Assembly (NCBI GenBank): GCA_963789015.1
Contig: CAWBIU010000004.1
Coordinates: forward strand, 868,001 to 932,000
Direction of reading: 5' to 3'
Origin: JAOPZW01 sp963789015
GTDB taxonomy: Bacteria; Actinomycetota; Thermoleophilia; Solirubrobacterales; Solirubrobacteraceae
Length of the DNA: 64,000 nucleotides
The position numbers were made by a program, and so were the translations under genes. Shown in pieces: positions 47,129 through 54,362 of this stretch. The notes beneath the pieces are model-generated. The model did no database searches, was not told the DNA's origin, and saw only the letters and a program-made list of their open reading frames with translations. Every line of letters begins with the position of its first letter. Position 1 is the stretch's first letter.

Positions 47129-47174
47129 GCCTCCGGAGCAAGAGGCCGCAGGTTCGAATCCTGCCGGGCGCGCT
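47129..47174 (+). repeat. partial tRNA-Arg 3' copy, probable attachment-site repeat
   Basis: It matches 43718-43763 of the intact tRNA-Arg at 43 of 46 positions. The match starts with a 17-base perfect core at the anticodon arm and ends just past the discriminator base. Two of the three differences form a compensatory pair in the T-stem (A-T in the intact gene, G-C here). The 5' anticodon stem and D-arm are missing, so it is not a working tRNA. A strong terminator follows eight bases later. Confidence 0.8.
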
Positions 47175-47181
47175 CCAGAAA

Positions 47182-47203
47182 GCCCCGCAAATGCGGGGTT
47201 TTT
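47182..47203 (+). terminator. intrinsic terminator after the partial tRNA copy
   Basis: CCCCGCA and TGCGGGG form a 7-base stem with a 2-base loop, followed by TTTTT. It stands where a tRNA terminator would be expected and is absent after the intact tRNA-Arg at 43761. Confidence 0.88.
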
Positions 47204-47294
47204 GATGGCTCAGTCTTTGTCCGTTTCTGGCGCGTCGGCGCCGCCTACGTCGCTCGCTCCGGCCAAGGGCGAAAGCGTCCGGACGCGCGCGCCG

Positions 47295-47678
47295 TCAGGA
47301 GCGCAACCTCCGCCAGCCGAGGTAGGTCACGAGGTCGACCAGCAGCGCGAGCGCAACGACGAGCCACTCGGCGCCGGCCACGCGGTCGGACGAGAGGCCC
47401 CACATCAGCGCGTAGGCGATCGTGGTCCACGGCAGCAGCACGAAGCCCAGAACCGGCACGACCCAGCCGTCGTATGCGCGGCCGAGCAGCGGGGGGTTGC
47501 TGAAGATCCAGAACGCGAGAATGCCCACGCGCGGCCAGAGCAGGCTGGAGCAGAAGAACAGCCAACCCATCACCCGGCCGCCCGACATGCCGCCCGCGGG
47601 CGGCGGCTTCATCCACTCTTGCTGGATCGGCGCATGGCTCATGACGGCCATGCTGAACCGGCGGCCGGTGGCGGTCAT
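47295..47678 (-). CDS. small membrane protein of unknown function
   Basis: About 127 residues with three hydrophobic helices (roughly 37-60, 70-90 and 103-118), including ILAFWIFSNPPLLGRAYDGW and PVLGFVLLPWTTIAYALMWG. It resembles uncharacterised actinobacterial membrane proteins. ATG codons at 47678, 47651 and 47642 are all possible starts, and no ribosome binding site decides between them. It lies outside the putative island. Confidence 0.75.
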   Translation of the reverse strand: MTATGRRFSMAVMSHAPIQQEWMKPPPAGGMSGGRVMGWLFFCSSLLWPRVGILAFWIFSNPPLLGRAYDGWVVPVLGFVLLPWTTIAYALMWGLSSDRVAGAEWLVVALALLVDLVTYLGWRRLRS

Positions 47679-47699
47679 CGTCCGATCCGGGTGACGAGG

Positions 47700-47915
47700 C
47701 CCCGCAGATGTGCGACGCGACGGTGCGGACGCTGAGCACGAGGCGATCCGCCAGCCCTCGGCCTCGAGGTGGCGCAGCGCGTCGAAGACCGCCGAGCGGC
47801 CCCACGCAGCAGCGCTCGACGATGCGGCCGGTCGAGTACCAGCAGACGTGGTCCTCGTTCGCCCAGTCGGCGAGGCACAGCAGGACGAGCTTCTTCGTCC
47901 CCGCGTCGGCTAGGG
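47700..47915 (-). pseudogene. remnant of a helix-turn-helix (HTH_36-like) protein gene
   Basis: On the minus strand one frame encodes TKKLVLLCLADWANEDHVCW and YSTGRIVERCC; a second frame continues SAVFDALRHLEAEGWRI. Together they match the winged-helix HTH_36 pattern of replication-initiator or phage-type regulators, but the frame is broken and neither the N- nor C-terminus is recognisable. It is divergent from the cupin gene at 47923. Confidence 0.55.
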
Positions 47916-47922
47916 TCGGCGC

Positions 47923-48273
47923 ATGGAGACGGTCAACGGCTGTACCGTCACGCCGCCCACCGAGGCCGCGGGGCCGCTTCGCCTCGCGGACCCGGCGTCC
48001 TACGTCGTGATGACCCGGGCCTTCGGGCCCGGCGAGGGGCCGGCGCCGCACATCCACCCCCACACCGACGAGGCGTTCTACATCGCCAGCGGCGAGGCGA
48101 CGTTCCTGCTCGGCGACCAGGAACTTCAGGTCAGCCCGGGCAGCGTGGTGTTCGTCCCGCGCGGCACGCCGCATACCCTGCGCAACTCGGGCACCGAGCA
48201 ACTGCGTGGGCTGATCCTCGTCTCCCCCGCCGACGCCGAGCACACGTCGCTCGCGGCGCCGCCGCCCGGCTGA
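47923..48273 (+). CDS. cupin-domain protein
   Basis: A 116-residue single cupin. Metal-binding residues lie in PHIHPHTDEAFYIASGE (His, His and Glu), with the second motif in VFVPRGTPHTLRNSG. The function is unspecified; such proteins are small dioxygenases, isomerases or sugar-binding proteins. The start is an ATG. Confidence 0.83.
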   Translation: METVNGCTVTPPTEAAGPLRLADPASYVVMTRAFGPGEGPAPHIHPHTDEAFYIASGEATFLLGDQELQVSPGSVVFVPRGTPHTLRNSGTEQLRGLILVSPADAEHTSLAAPPPG

Positions 48274-48357
48274 CCGCGTCGCGGCGCCGGTCGCGTCACA
48301 CCCGCCCGATTGGCCAGGGCGAGTTTCTGATCACCCGCCGGCGGAGATGCAGGCCGC

Positions 48358-48996
48358 ATGCGACGGATCGCGATGGGGGCGCTCGTCGCCGCGCTCGGCC
48401 TGACGGCCTGCGGCGGCGACACGGAGACGAAGACCGTGACCGTGACGAAGACGGTCACTGCCCCGGCGGACACGAGCGGGCAGGCGCAGGCCCCGCAGAC
48501 GACCGAGCCGGGCGCCACGACGCAGACAGAGGGGGCGCAGCCGGCCACGCCGCTGCCCGCGGGCGTGGTCGCCGCGGACGGCACGTACGCGATGCACACG
48601 CGCCAGTCCGACTACACCGGCGAGAACACCGCCGTCGACGACGAGTTCCCGACCGACTCGGAGTGGGTGTTCCAGACCGTCTGCCAAGGCTCGGACTGCG
48701 AGCTCCAGATGCGACGGGAACTGCAGTCGGGCGCGTTCAAGAACGTCACTCTGGAGCCCGACCCGCAGCGCGAGGGCGTCTACGTCGGCGCCTCCTCGGG
48801 CACGACCGGATGCGCGGGCGACGAGCGGTCGCCCTCCACCCAGCGCTATTCGGTGCGGCTGACCGCGCCCGAGGACCTCGACGGGCGCCCGACGGCGCGG
48901 CGCATGGACGTCTACTTCACCGAGATCGCCCGCGGGTGCGACCTCAGCGACGTCGCCCGCGCCGTCGTCTCGTGGCGGGGCAGCCGGAAGACATAG
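48358..48996 (+). CDS. lipoprotein of unknown function
   Basis: A 212-residue protein with a lipobox (GLTACGG, Cys at 18) after a short hydrophobic signal, then a Thr/Val-rich KTVTVTKTVTAPADTSGQ linker. A C-terminal domain of about 135 residues has four cysteines that could form two disulfides. No family was recognised. It is probably anchored on the outer face of the membrane. Confidence 0.75.
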   Translation: MRRIAMGALVAALGLTACGGDTETKTVTVTKTVTAPADTSGQAQAPQTTEPGATTQTEGAQPATPLPAGVVAADGTYAMHTRQSDYTGENTAVDDEFPTDSEWVFQTVCQGSDCELQMRRELQSGAFKNVTLEPDPQREGVYVGASSGTTGCAGDERSPSTQRYSVRLTAPEDLDGRPTARRMDVYFTEIARGCDLSDVARAVVSWRGSRKT

Positions 48997-49029
48997 CCGC
49001 GGGGACCGGCCGCCGCCCGGCCCCGCGAG

Positions 49030-49521
49030 CTACGGAGCCAGCGTCACCGTGACGTCCGAGTTGTCGTCCTCGTCGTTGACCGAGCGGAACGTCCCGCGGG
49101 CGTTGGCGTACGCGCCCGTGCCCCCGACGACCGACCCGACCGTCGTGTTCCCGCTCAGCTTCGTCAGGACCTGCACCTGAAGCTGACCGGCCTGCAGGCG
49201 GTACGCCCCGGTGCAGACGGCCACGGCGTTCGTGAACCGGCCGCCGACCGTCATCGTGCACGTCGCGTGGAGCTTGCCGATCCGCGCGCCGGACGCGTTG
49301 GCCAGCGGGTTGGTGAACACGAGCTGGTCGCCCATCGAGAACCTCGGGTTGCGCTCCGACGTGACCCTCGGGGCGTGGTCGATGAACCTGAACGTCGAGC
49401 CCTGGTCCAGCTCGCGGAACGTGATCGTCGTCCCCGTGGGCGCCTGGGCCGACGCCCCCGGGCCGACGAACAGGAACACGGCGACACCCACGGCGACAGC
49501 GGCCAACAGCATCCGGCGCAT
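49030..49521 (-). CDS. secreted protein with allene-oxide-cyclase-like barrel
   Basis: A 163-residue protein with a signal peptide (about 1-26, ending GASAQA). A beta-rich domain resembling the AOC barrel/dirigent-like fold follows: DQLVFTNPLAN, GKLHATCTMTVGG, then LSGNTTVGSVVGGTGAYANARG. Such proteins in actinobacteria are uncharacterised. The ATG giving MRRMLLAAVAVG is the likely start. Confidence 0.75.
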   Translation of the reverse strand: MRRMLLAAVAVGVAVFLFVGPGASAQAPTGTTITFRELDQGSTFRFIDHAPRVTSERNPRFSMGDQLVFTNPLANASGARIGKLHATCTMTVGGRFTNAVAVCTGAYRLQAGQLQVQVLTKLSGNTTVGSVVGGTGAYANARGTFRSVNDEDDNSDVTVTLAP

Positions 49522-49626
49522 GGAACCCTCCAAAGATCGGGTGCGCCCGCGGGACCGCGAGCGATCCACCCTAGTCCGGCGGAGCGAGGCGGCGCACCCA
49601 CGGCGTACGCGCGCCGACCCGCGCGC

Positions 49627-49989
49627 TCAGCGCCGGCGGCGGACCGTCAGCCGCGCGCGCATGCCCTTGGCGAGGTGCCCGGGCTGCAGGCAGACGAGCG
49701 TGTAGCGCCCGGGACGGCGCAGGCGCACCGTGAACGAGAGGGTCTCCCCCGGCTCGATCCCCGGCGAGGTCGACGAGCGGTAGCCGGCCGGGCCGCGGAC
49801 CTGGACGTCGTGGACGTCCTCGCCGAAGTTGTGGATGTTCAGCCGCACGCGGCCGGCGGGCACCCGCTCGCGGTAGACGCCGAAGCTGAACTCGCGCGCG
49901 CTCATGCCGACCGCGGTGGCCGGGCGGGCCGGCGCTGCCGGCGACGGCGCCAGCAGGCCGGCGAGGACGGCGGCGAGCGCGACGATCAC
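49627..49989 (-). CDS. small secreted cupredoxin-like protein
   Basis: A 120-residue protein with a signal peptide (about 1-26) and a beta-sandwich pattern: AGRVRLNIHNFGEDVHDVQV and PGRYTLVCLQPGHLAKGMRA. The conserved His (DVHDV), Cys (LVCLQPGH), His and Met are placed like type-1 copper ligands, so copper binding is plausible. The GTG start overlaps the DUF1501 stop as GTGA. Confidence 0.75.
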   Translation of the reverse strand: MIVALAAVLAGLLAPSPAAPARPATAVGMSAREFSFGVYRERVPAGRVRLNIHNFGEDVHDVQVRGPAGYRSSTSPGIEPGETLSFTVRLRRPGRYTLVCLQPGHLAKGMRARLTVRRRR

Positions 49990-50804
49990 GCGACGATCGC
50001 CAACCGTCCGAACGCGCCCGCGCCGGGCAGCACCGCGTCCGCGGGGGTGCCCAGCCAGCCCTCGAGCAGCGACGCGTACACGCGCCGGAAGTCGACGGTC
50101 ACGGCGAGGTTGCCGTGCTGGTCCAGACGCGCGATGTCGGGGTACTCGGTGAGGATCCCGGGCCGCGCCCGGTTGCCCTGCACCCAGGCGATCCCGCCCG
50201 CTCCGTGGTCGGTTCCCTGCGACTCGTTGCTGTCGACCCGGCGACCGAACTCCGACCACACGAAGGTGAGCACGCGGTCGGCGAGGCCGCGTGCCTCGAG
50301 GTCGGTCTGGAAGGCGGCGAGCGCCTGAGACAGCGCCGACAGCGCGGTGCCCAGCTCGCCGGGCTGGTCGTCGTGGGTGTCGTAGTCGCCCTCGGCCTCG
50401 ACGGTCGCGACACGCACCCCGAGCGGCAGCGCGAGCAGCGCGGCGAGCCGCGAGAGCTTCGTCCCGAGGTCGTTGTCGGGCGGGTAGGCCACGGGCGGCG
50501 CGAGCGGGTCGGGCTTCCCCTCCTGGGCCGCGTAGGGCGACAGCTTCTCGCTGACCGTGCGGGCAAGCCGCGTGGCGCGCGCCGAGGCCGCGGGCCCGGG
50601 CCGCGACGAGGACGCGCCGTCGGCCAGCCGCGACCACGCCTCGCTCGCCTTCGCCGCCCCCACCCCCCACGTGCCCGCGAAGCCGATCCGCGCATCGGCG
50701 GGCGAGTCCAGCGAGGCGACCGGAGCGCCGCCGCTGCGCAGGACGGGCGACAGCGAGCCGCCGAGCGACAGGCCCTGCAGCGGGAATCCGGGTTGTAGGA
50801 CAAT
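49986..50804 (-). pseudogene. DUF1501 gene lacking its 5' part
   Basis: The open frame encodes the C-terminal two thirds of a DUF1501 (sulfatase-like) protein: LQGLSLGGSLSPVLRSGG, then TVEAEGDYDTHDDQPGELG, LTFVWSEFGRRVDSNES and TDHGAGG. The usual N-terminus, with a Tat-type signal and the first roughly 150 residues, is missing. The frame meets a stop at 50807-50805, inside the operator region of the divergent MFS gene. An internal GTG at 50663 could start a shorter product. Truncation by arrival of the MFS/GntR pair is inferred. Confidence 0.7.
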
Positions 50805-50821
50805 CTAGTTTTGTCCTACAA
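50793..50821. promoter_or_regulatory. double GntR-type operator
   Basis: TTGTAGGACAA (50793-50803) and TTGTCCTACAA (50811-50821) are exact reverse complements separated by seven bases. Each fits the TNGTNNNACNA pattern known for FCD-type GntR repressors. The second ends eight bases before the MFS gene ATG, and a GntR gene follows, so autoregulation of the pair is likely. Confidence 0.72.
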
Positions 50822-50829
50822 TCGCCGCC

Positions 50830-51999
50830 ATGTCGCGCCGAGCCCTCCTCCTCGCCACCCTCGCGGCCTACCTGCCGGCGTCCTCGTTCGCCGCGCTGGC
50901 GGGCCGCGAGGACGTCCCCGGCGGCCCCGCCGACCCGGCGCTCATCGTCGTCCCGTTCTGCCTCGGCTTCGCCGTCGCGTTCGTCGGCTGGGGCCGGCTC
51001 GCCGACCGCATCGGCGCCGCGACCGTCGTGCGCGCCGCGCTGCTCGTGCTCATCGGCGCCGGCCTCGTCGTCGCGCTCGTCCCGGACGCGACGACGCTCG
51101 CCGGCGGGCGCGCGCTGCAGGGCCTGGCCGCCGCCGGCGTCCCGCCCGCCGCGCAGGCCGCGCTCGCCCGCGGCGCCGGGGCCTCGCATGCCGGCCGGGC
51201 GCTCAGCGGCATGATGCTCGTCGTCGCGCTGGCCACGCTCGGCGGCCCCGCGCTCGCCCAGGCCGTCGCGGGCGCGGGGGGCTTCACCGCCGCAGCGCTC
51301 GCAATCGGCTGTGCGCCCGCGGCGCTCGTCCTGCTGTTCCCCGCCGCCGCATCGTCCCGTCCCGAGGCGGCGCCCGCCCCGGCCGAGGACGACGGCGAGC
51401 CCGAGGACCGGCGCGGCGTCGTGGCCGGCTGGACGGTGAGCGCGCTCGTGCTCGCCGGGCACTGGACCGTGCTGACGCGCCTGGACGAGGCGCTCGGGCC
51501 GCACGGGCTCGGCGCCGGCGCGGGCGTCGCCGCCGCGCTGTCGCTGGCCGCCGCGCTCGGGCTGCCGCTCGTCGTGCTCGCCGCGGGCGCGAGCGACCGC
51601 CGCGGGCCCCGCACGCCGATGGTCGCCACGCTCGTCACCGGCGCGGCCGGCTTCCTGCTCGCCGCGCGCGCCCCCGATGCGGCGACGTTCGCGGTCGCCG
51701 CCGGGCTCGGGCTCGTCGTCTACTGGGCCTACCTGCCCGTCGTCGCCGTCCAGGTGCAGCGCAGCGCGTCTGCGGCCCGTCGCGGGCGCGCCGCGGGCGG
51801 GCTCTACGCCTCGATGTGGAGCGCCGCGGCGCTCGGCGGGGCGGCGGCGTCGCTGGCGCCGTCGTGGCGCACGGTGCTGCTCGGCGCGGCGATCAGCTGG
51901 GCGCTGGCCGCGGTCGTCGCCGGGCACGCGTTCATCGCGCGGCCCGCCCCGGCATCATCCGCCGCATGGGCACGCCGTCCACAGCCGTCGCCGCGCTGA
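50830..51999 (+). CDS. MFS transporter
   Basis: A 389-residue protein with about 12 hydrophobic helices and a charged central loop (about 178-198). The motif GWGRLADRIGAATVV resembles MFS motif A between helices 2 and 3. The substrate is unknown. It overlaps the GntR gene by 34 bases and is preceded by the double operator, so its transport substrate is probably the GntR effector. Confidence 0.85.
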   Translation: MSRRALLLATLAAYLPASSFAALAGREDVPGGPADPALIVVPFCLGFAVAFVGWGRLADRIGAATVVRAALLVLIGAGLVVALVPDATTLAGGRALQGLAAAGVPPAAQAALARGAGASHAGRALSGMMLVVALATLGGPALAQAVAGAGGFTAAALAIGCAPAALVLLFPAAASSRPEAAPAPAEDDGEPEDRRGVVAGWTVSALVLAGHWTVLTRLDEALGPHGLGAGAGVAAALSLAAALGLPLVVLAAGASDRRGPRTPMVATLVTGAAGFLLAARAPDAATFAVAAGLGLVVYWAYLPVVAVQVQRSASAARRGRAAGGLYASMWSAAALGGAAASLAPSWRTVLLGAAISWALAAVVAGHAFIARPAPASSAAWARRPQPSPR

Positions 52000-52604
52000 C
52001 CTCGGCGCTGCGCGAGCGCATCCTCGAGGGTGAGCTGCTGCCCGGTGAGCGGCTGGTCGAGCGCGTCATCGTCGAGGAGAACGACGTCTCGCGCGTGACG
52101 GCGCGAAGCGCCCTGGGCCGCCTGGCGGCCGAGGGGCTCGTCGTGCTCGAGCCCCATCGCGGCGCGCGCGTGGCCGAGCTCGACGCCGACGCGCTGCATG
52201 ACCTCTTCGCGCTGCGCGCTGCGCTCGAGGTCGAGGCCGCGCGGATCGCGCTCGACGAGCGCCCGGACGAGCTGGACGCCGAGCTCGGCGAGGCGGTCGC
52301 GGCGCTCGCCGCCGCCTGCCGCCCGCGGCGCGTGGACTGGCGCCGCGTCGGCGAGGCCCACGAGGAGGTCCACCGCACGCTCGTCGACGCCGCCCGCAGC
52401 CCGCGCATCTCGGCCGCCCACCACGCGCTCGCCGCCGAGATGCGCCTGTTCGTCGCGCGGCTGCGCCCGGTGTGGTCCCCGGCGGAGATGATCAGCCACC
52501 ACGAGGCGCTGCTGCGCGACCTCCACACCGTCGGGCCCGAGGCCGTGCGCCGCCACATCCTCGACGGGGAGCGGGCCGTGCTCGCGCCGGCCCGCCCCTC
52601 GTAG
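51966..52604 (+). CDS. GntR-family transcriptional regulator (FCD type)
   Basis: A 212-residue repressor. The N-terminal winged helix (about 8-70) has ILEGELLPGERLVE and VTARSALGRLAAEGLV. The C-terminal FCD ligand domain has conserved His/Asp residues for a metal-bound carboxylate effector (LHDLFALRAALEVEAA; ISHHEALLRDL). It probably regulates the MFS gene and itself through the double operator. Confidence 0.9.
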   Translation: MGTPSTAVAALTSALRERILEGELLPGERLVERVIVEENDVSRVTARSALGRLAAEGLVVLEPHRGARVAELDADALHDLFALRAALEVEAARIALDERPDELDAELGEAVAALAAACRPRRVDWRRVGEAHEEVHRTLVDAARSPRISAAHHALAAEMRLFVARLRPVWSPAEMISHHEALLRDLHTVGPEAVRRHILDGERAVLAPARPS

Positions 52605-52611
52605 GGATCGC

Positions 52612-54222
52612 TCAGCGCAGCTCGGGCAGCGGCTTCATGCCGTGGCGCGAGACCGAGCGGCGCGCGGAGACGGCGGCCATCCCGTCGCCCGCCGCGGCGG
52701 GCGCGGGCGCGGCCGCGAACGGGACCTCCTGGCGGCAGCGGGTGCCGGCCGCCGGCAGCGCGCCGCTGTCGAGGTAGGCCTCGACGGCGGCGTCCACGCA
52801 CGCCGAGTTGCCCGGGTAGGCCGTGTGGCCGTCGCCGATCATCGTCAGCAGGCGCGCGTTGCCGAGGTCGTGGACGAGGCTCAGCGCGCCGCGGTAGGGC
52901 GTCGCCGGGTCGTAGCGCGTGGCCACCACGAGCGGCGTCACCGACGACCCGGGGATCCGGAACGGGCCCGCGAAGGCGTCCTCGTCGCGGATCGGCCACA
53001 GGCCGTAGTTGAGCTCGACGTAGCCGTTGTTCCACCACGTGTGCTCGTGCTCGGACCACGAGCGCTTGCCCGCGCGCAGGTACGGCTTCACCCCGCGCTC
53101 GTAGCGCTGCTCGATCGCTCCGATCGTGAAGTAGCGATCACCCCCGGGATCGAAGGTCCCGTCGGGGTTGCGGCCGTAGGACTCGTCGACGAGCCGGCGC
53201 ATCAGCGTTCCGTCGCCCTTCGCGAGGTCGGCGAGCGCCTGCGCGAGCTCGGGCCAGAACTGCTTGGCGTACACCTCGCCGGTGGCCCCGAAGAGGATGT
53301 CGTCGCCGGTCACCGGGCGCGGGTCGTCGCCGCCGGCCGGGATCGGCGTCTCGTCCGCCTGGTCGACGAGCTCGTCGAACGCGCTCGCCGGGTCCTCCCC
53401 GCCGAAGCCCTGGCACACGTCCTGGTGGACGGCGCACGCCTGGAAGAAGCGCGCCAGCGCGCGCTCGAAGCCGTCGCTCTGGGCGCTCAGGTCGGCGGTC
53501 GGGTCGTTGATGTAGTCGGTCGCGTCGACGGGCCCGTCGAGGACCATCGCGCGGTAGCGCCGCGGGAACAGGCTCGCGTACGTCGCCCCGAGCAGCGTCC
53601 CGTAGGAGTAGCCGAAGTACGTGATCTTCCGCTCGTCCAGCGCGCGGCGCAGGAGGTCGATGTCGCGGGCGACGTTGGCCGTCGAGACGTGCGGGAGGAT
53701 CGCCCGGTTGAGCGCGACGCAGCGGTCGACGTAGCGTTGGTCCTTGGCCACGAGCCCCGGCACGTCGAGGTTCAGCGGCGTCGGGAACGGGACCGAGTAG
53801 ATGCCCTCGGTCTCCTGATTGACCTTGCAGTCGATCGACGGCTCGCTCTGGCCGACGCCGCGCGGGTCCATGCCGATGATGTCGTAGCGCGTGTTCAGCG
53901 CCGGGAACAGGTCGGCGCCGAAGGCCTCGAGGATGTCGGCCGTCGTGCCGCCCGGCCCTCCGAAGTTGATGAACAGCGATCCGATCCGGTGCGCCTGGTC
54001 GGTCGCCGGCGAGCGCGCGACGAACAGGCTGATGCTGGGACCGCCCGGGCTGTCGTAGTCCAGCGGCGCGGCGGCGGTGGCGCACGTGACGTTCGCGGCT
54101 TCGCCGCACGGCTGCCAGTCGAGCGCCGGCGCCTCCGCCCCTCGGGCTGCCTCCGGAGCCACGGCGGCCAGCAGCGAGCAGGCGACGATCGCCGTCCACG
54201 CGCGTCGGCGGGATCCTTGCAT
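52612..54222 (-). CDS. secreted alpha/beta-hydrolase (tripeptidyl aminopeptidase-like, S33)
   Basis: A 536-residue protein with a signal peptide (about 1-29, ending AARGAEA) and an alpha/beta-hydrolase core. The oxyanion region is INFGGPGGTT, the nucleophile serine is in YFGYSYGTLLG, the acid is Asp in ATRYDPATPY and the His is in GDGHTAYPG. A TAP-like C-terminal domain follows. It is typical of secreted actinobacterial proline/tripeptidyl aminopeptidases. The ATG after GGGAGGG was chosen. Confidence 0.88.
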   Translation of the reverse strand: MQGSRRRAWTAIVACSLLAAVAPEAARGAEAPALDWQPCGEAANVTCATAAAPLDYDSPGGPSISLFVARSPATDQAHRIGSLFINFGGPGGTTADILEAFGADLFPALNTRYDIIGMDPRGVGQSEPSIDCKVNQETEGIYSVPFPTPLNLDVPGLVAKDQRYVDRCVALNRAILPHVSTANVARDIDLLRRALDERKITYFGYSYGTLLGATYASLFPRRYRAMVLDGPVDATDYINDPTADLSAQSDGFERALARFFQACAVHQDVCQGFGGEDPASAFDELVDQADETPIPAGGDDPRPVTGDDILFGATGEVYAKQFWPELAQALADLAKGDGTLMRRLVDESYGRNPDGTFDPGGDRYFTIGAIEQRYERGVKPYLRAGKRSWSEHEHTWWNNGYVELNYGLWPIRDEDAFAGPFRIPGSSVTPLVVATRYDPATPYRGALSLVHDLGNARLLTMIGDGHTAYPGNSACVDAAVEAYLDSGALPAAGTRCRQEVPFAAAPAPAAAGDGMAAVSARRSVSRHGMKPLPELR

Positions 54223-54341
54223 CGGGCCCTCCCCCCTCTGTCGTGAGCGCGGCATGGCCTACACCGATGAGGACGGCCGCGCAACGCCGAGCGTCAGAGG
54301 ATCGCCCGCCTCACATTCTGGTTCAACAACGTGATACCATT

Positions 54342-54362
54342 TGGTTCCACAGTATGGAACCA
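54342..54362. promoter_or_regulatory. palindrome across the ATPase gene start codon
   Basis: TGGTTCC (54342-54348) and GGAACCA (54356-54362) form a perfect inverted repeat with a 7-base spacer; the start ATG is at 54354-54356. A related TGGTTC half lies at about 54319. It may be an operator for autoregulation. There is no recognisable ribosome binding site between it and the ATG. Confidence 0.6.

Noticed and set aside
47111..47172. A full second tRNA-Arg starting at GCGCCCG (47111)
   Set aside because: The acceptor-like 7-mer is present, but the D-arm and the 5' anticodon stem are absent and only 11 bases separate it from the matching part, so no cloverleaf forms. It remains possible that it is a deleted tandem copy.
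52642..54246. A 534-codon plus-strand frame opposite the S33 peptidase
   Set aside because: The minus-strand peptidase has signal peptide and catalytic triad; the plus-strand product is Arg/Val/Ala/Asp-rich shadow.
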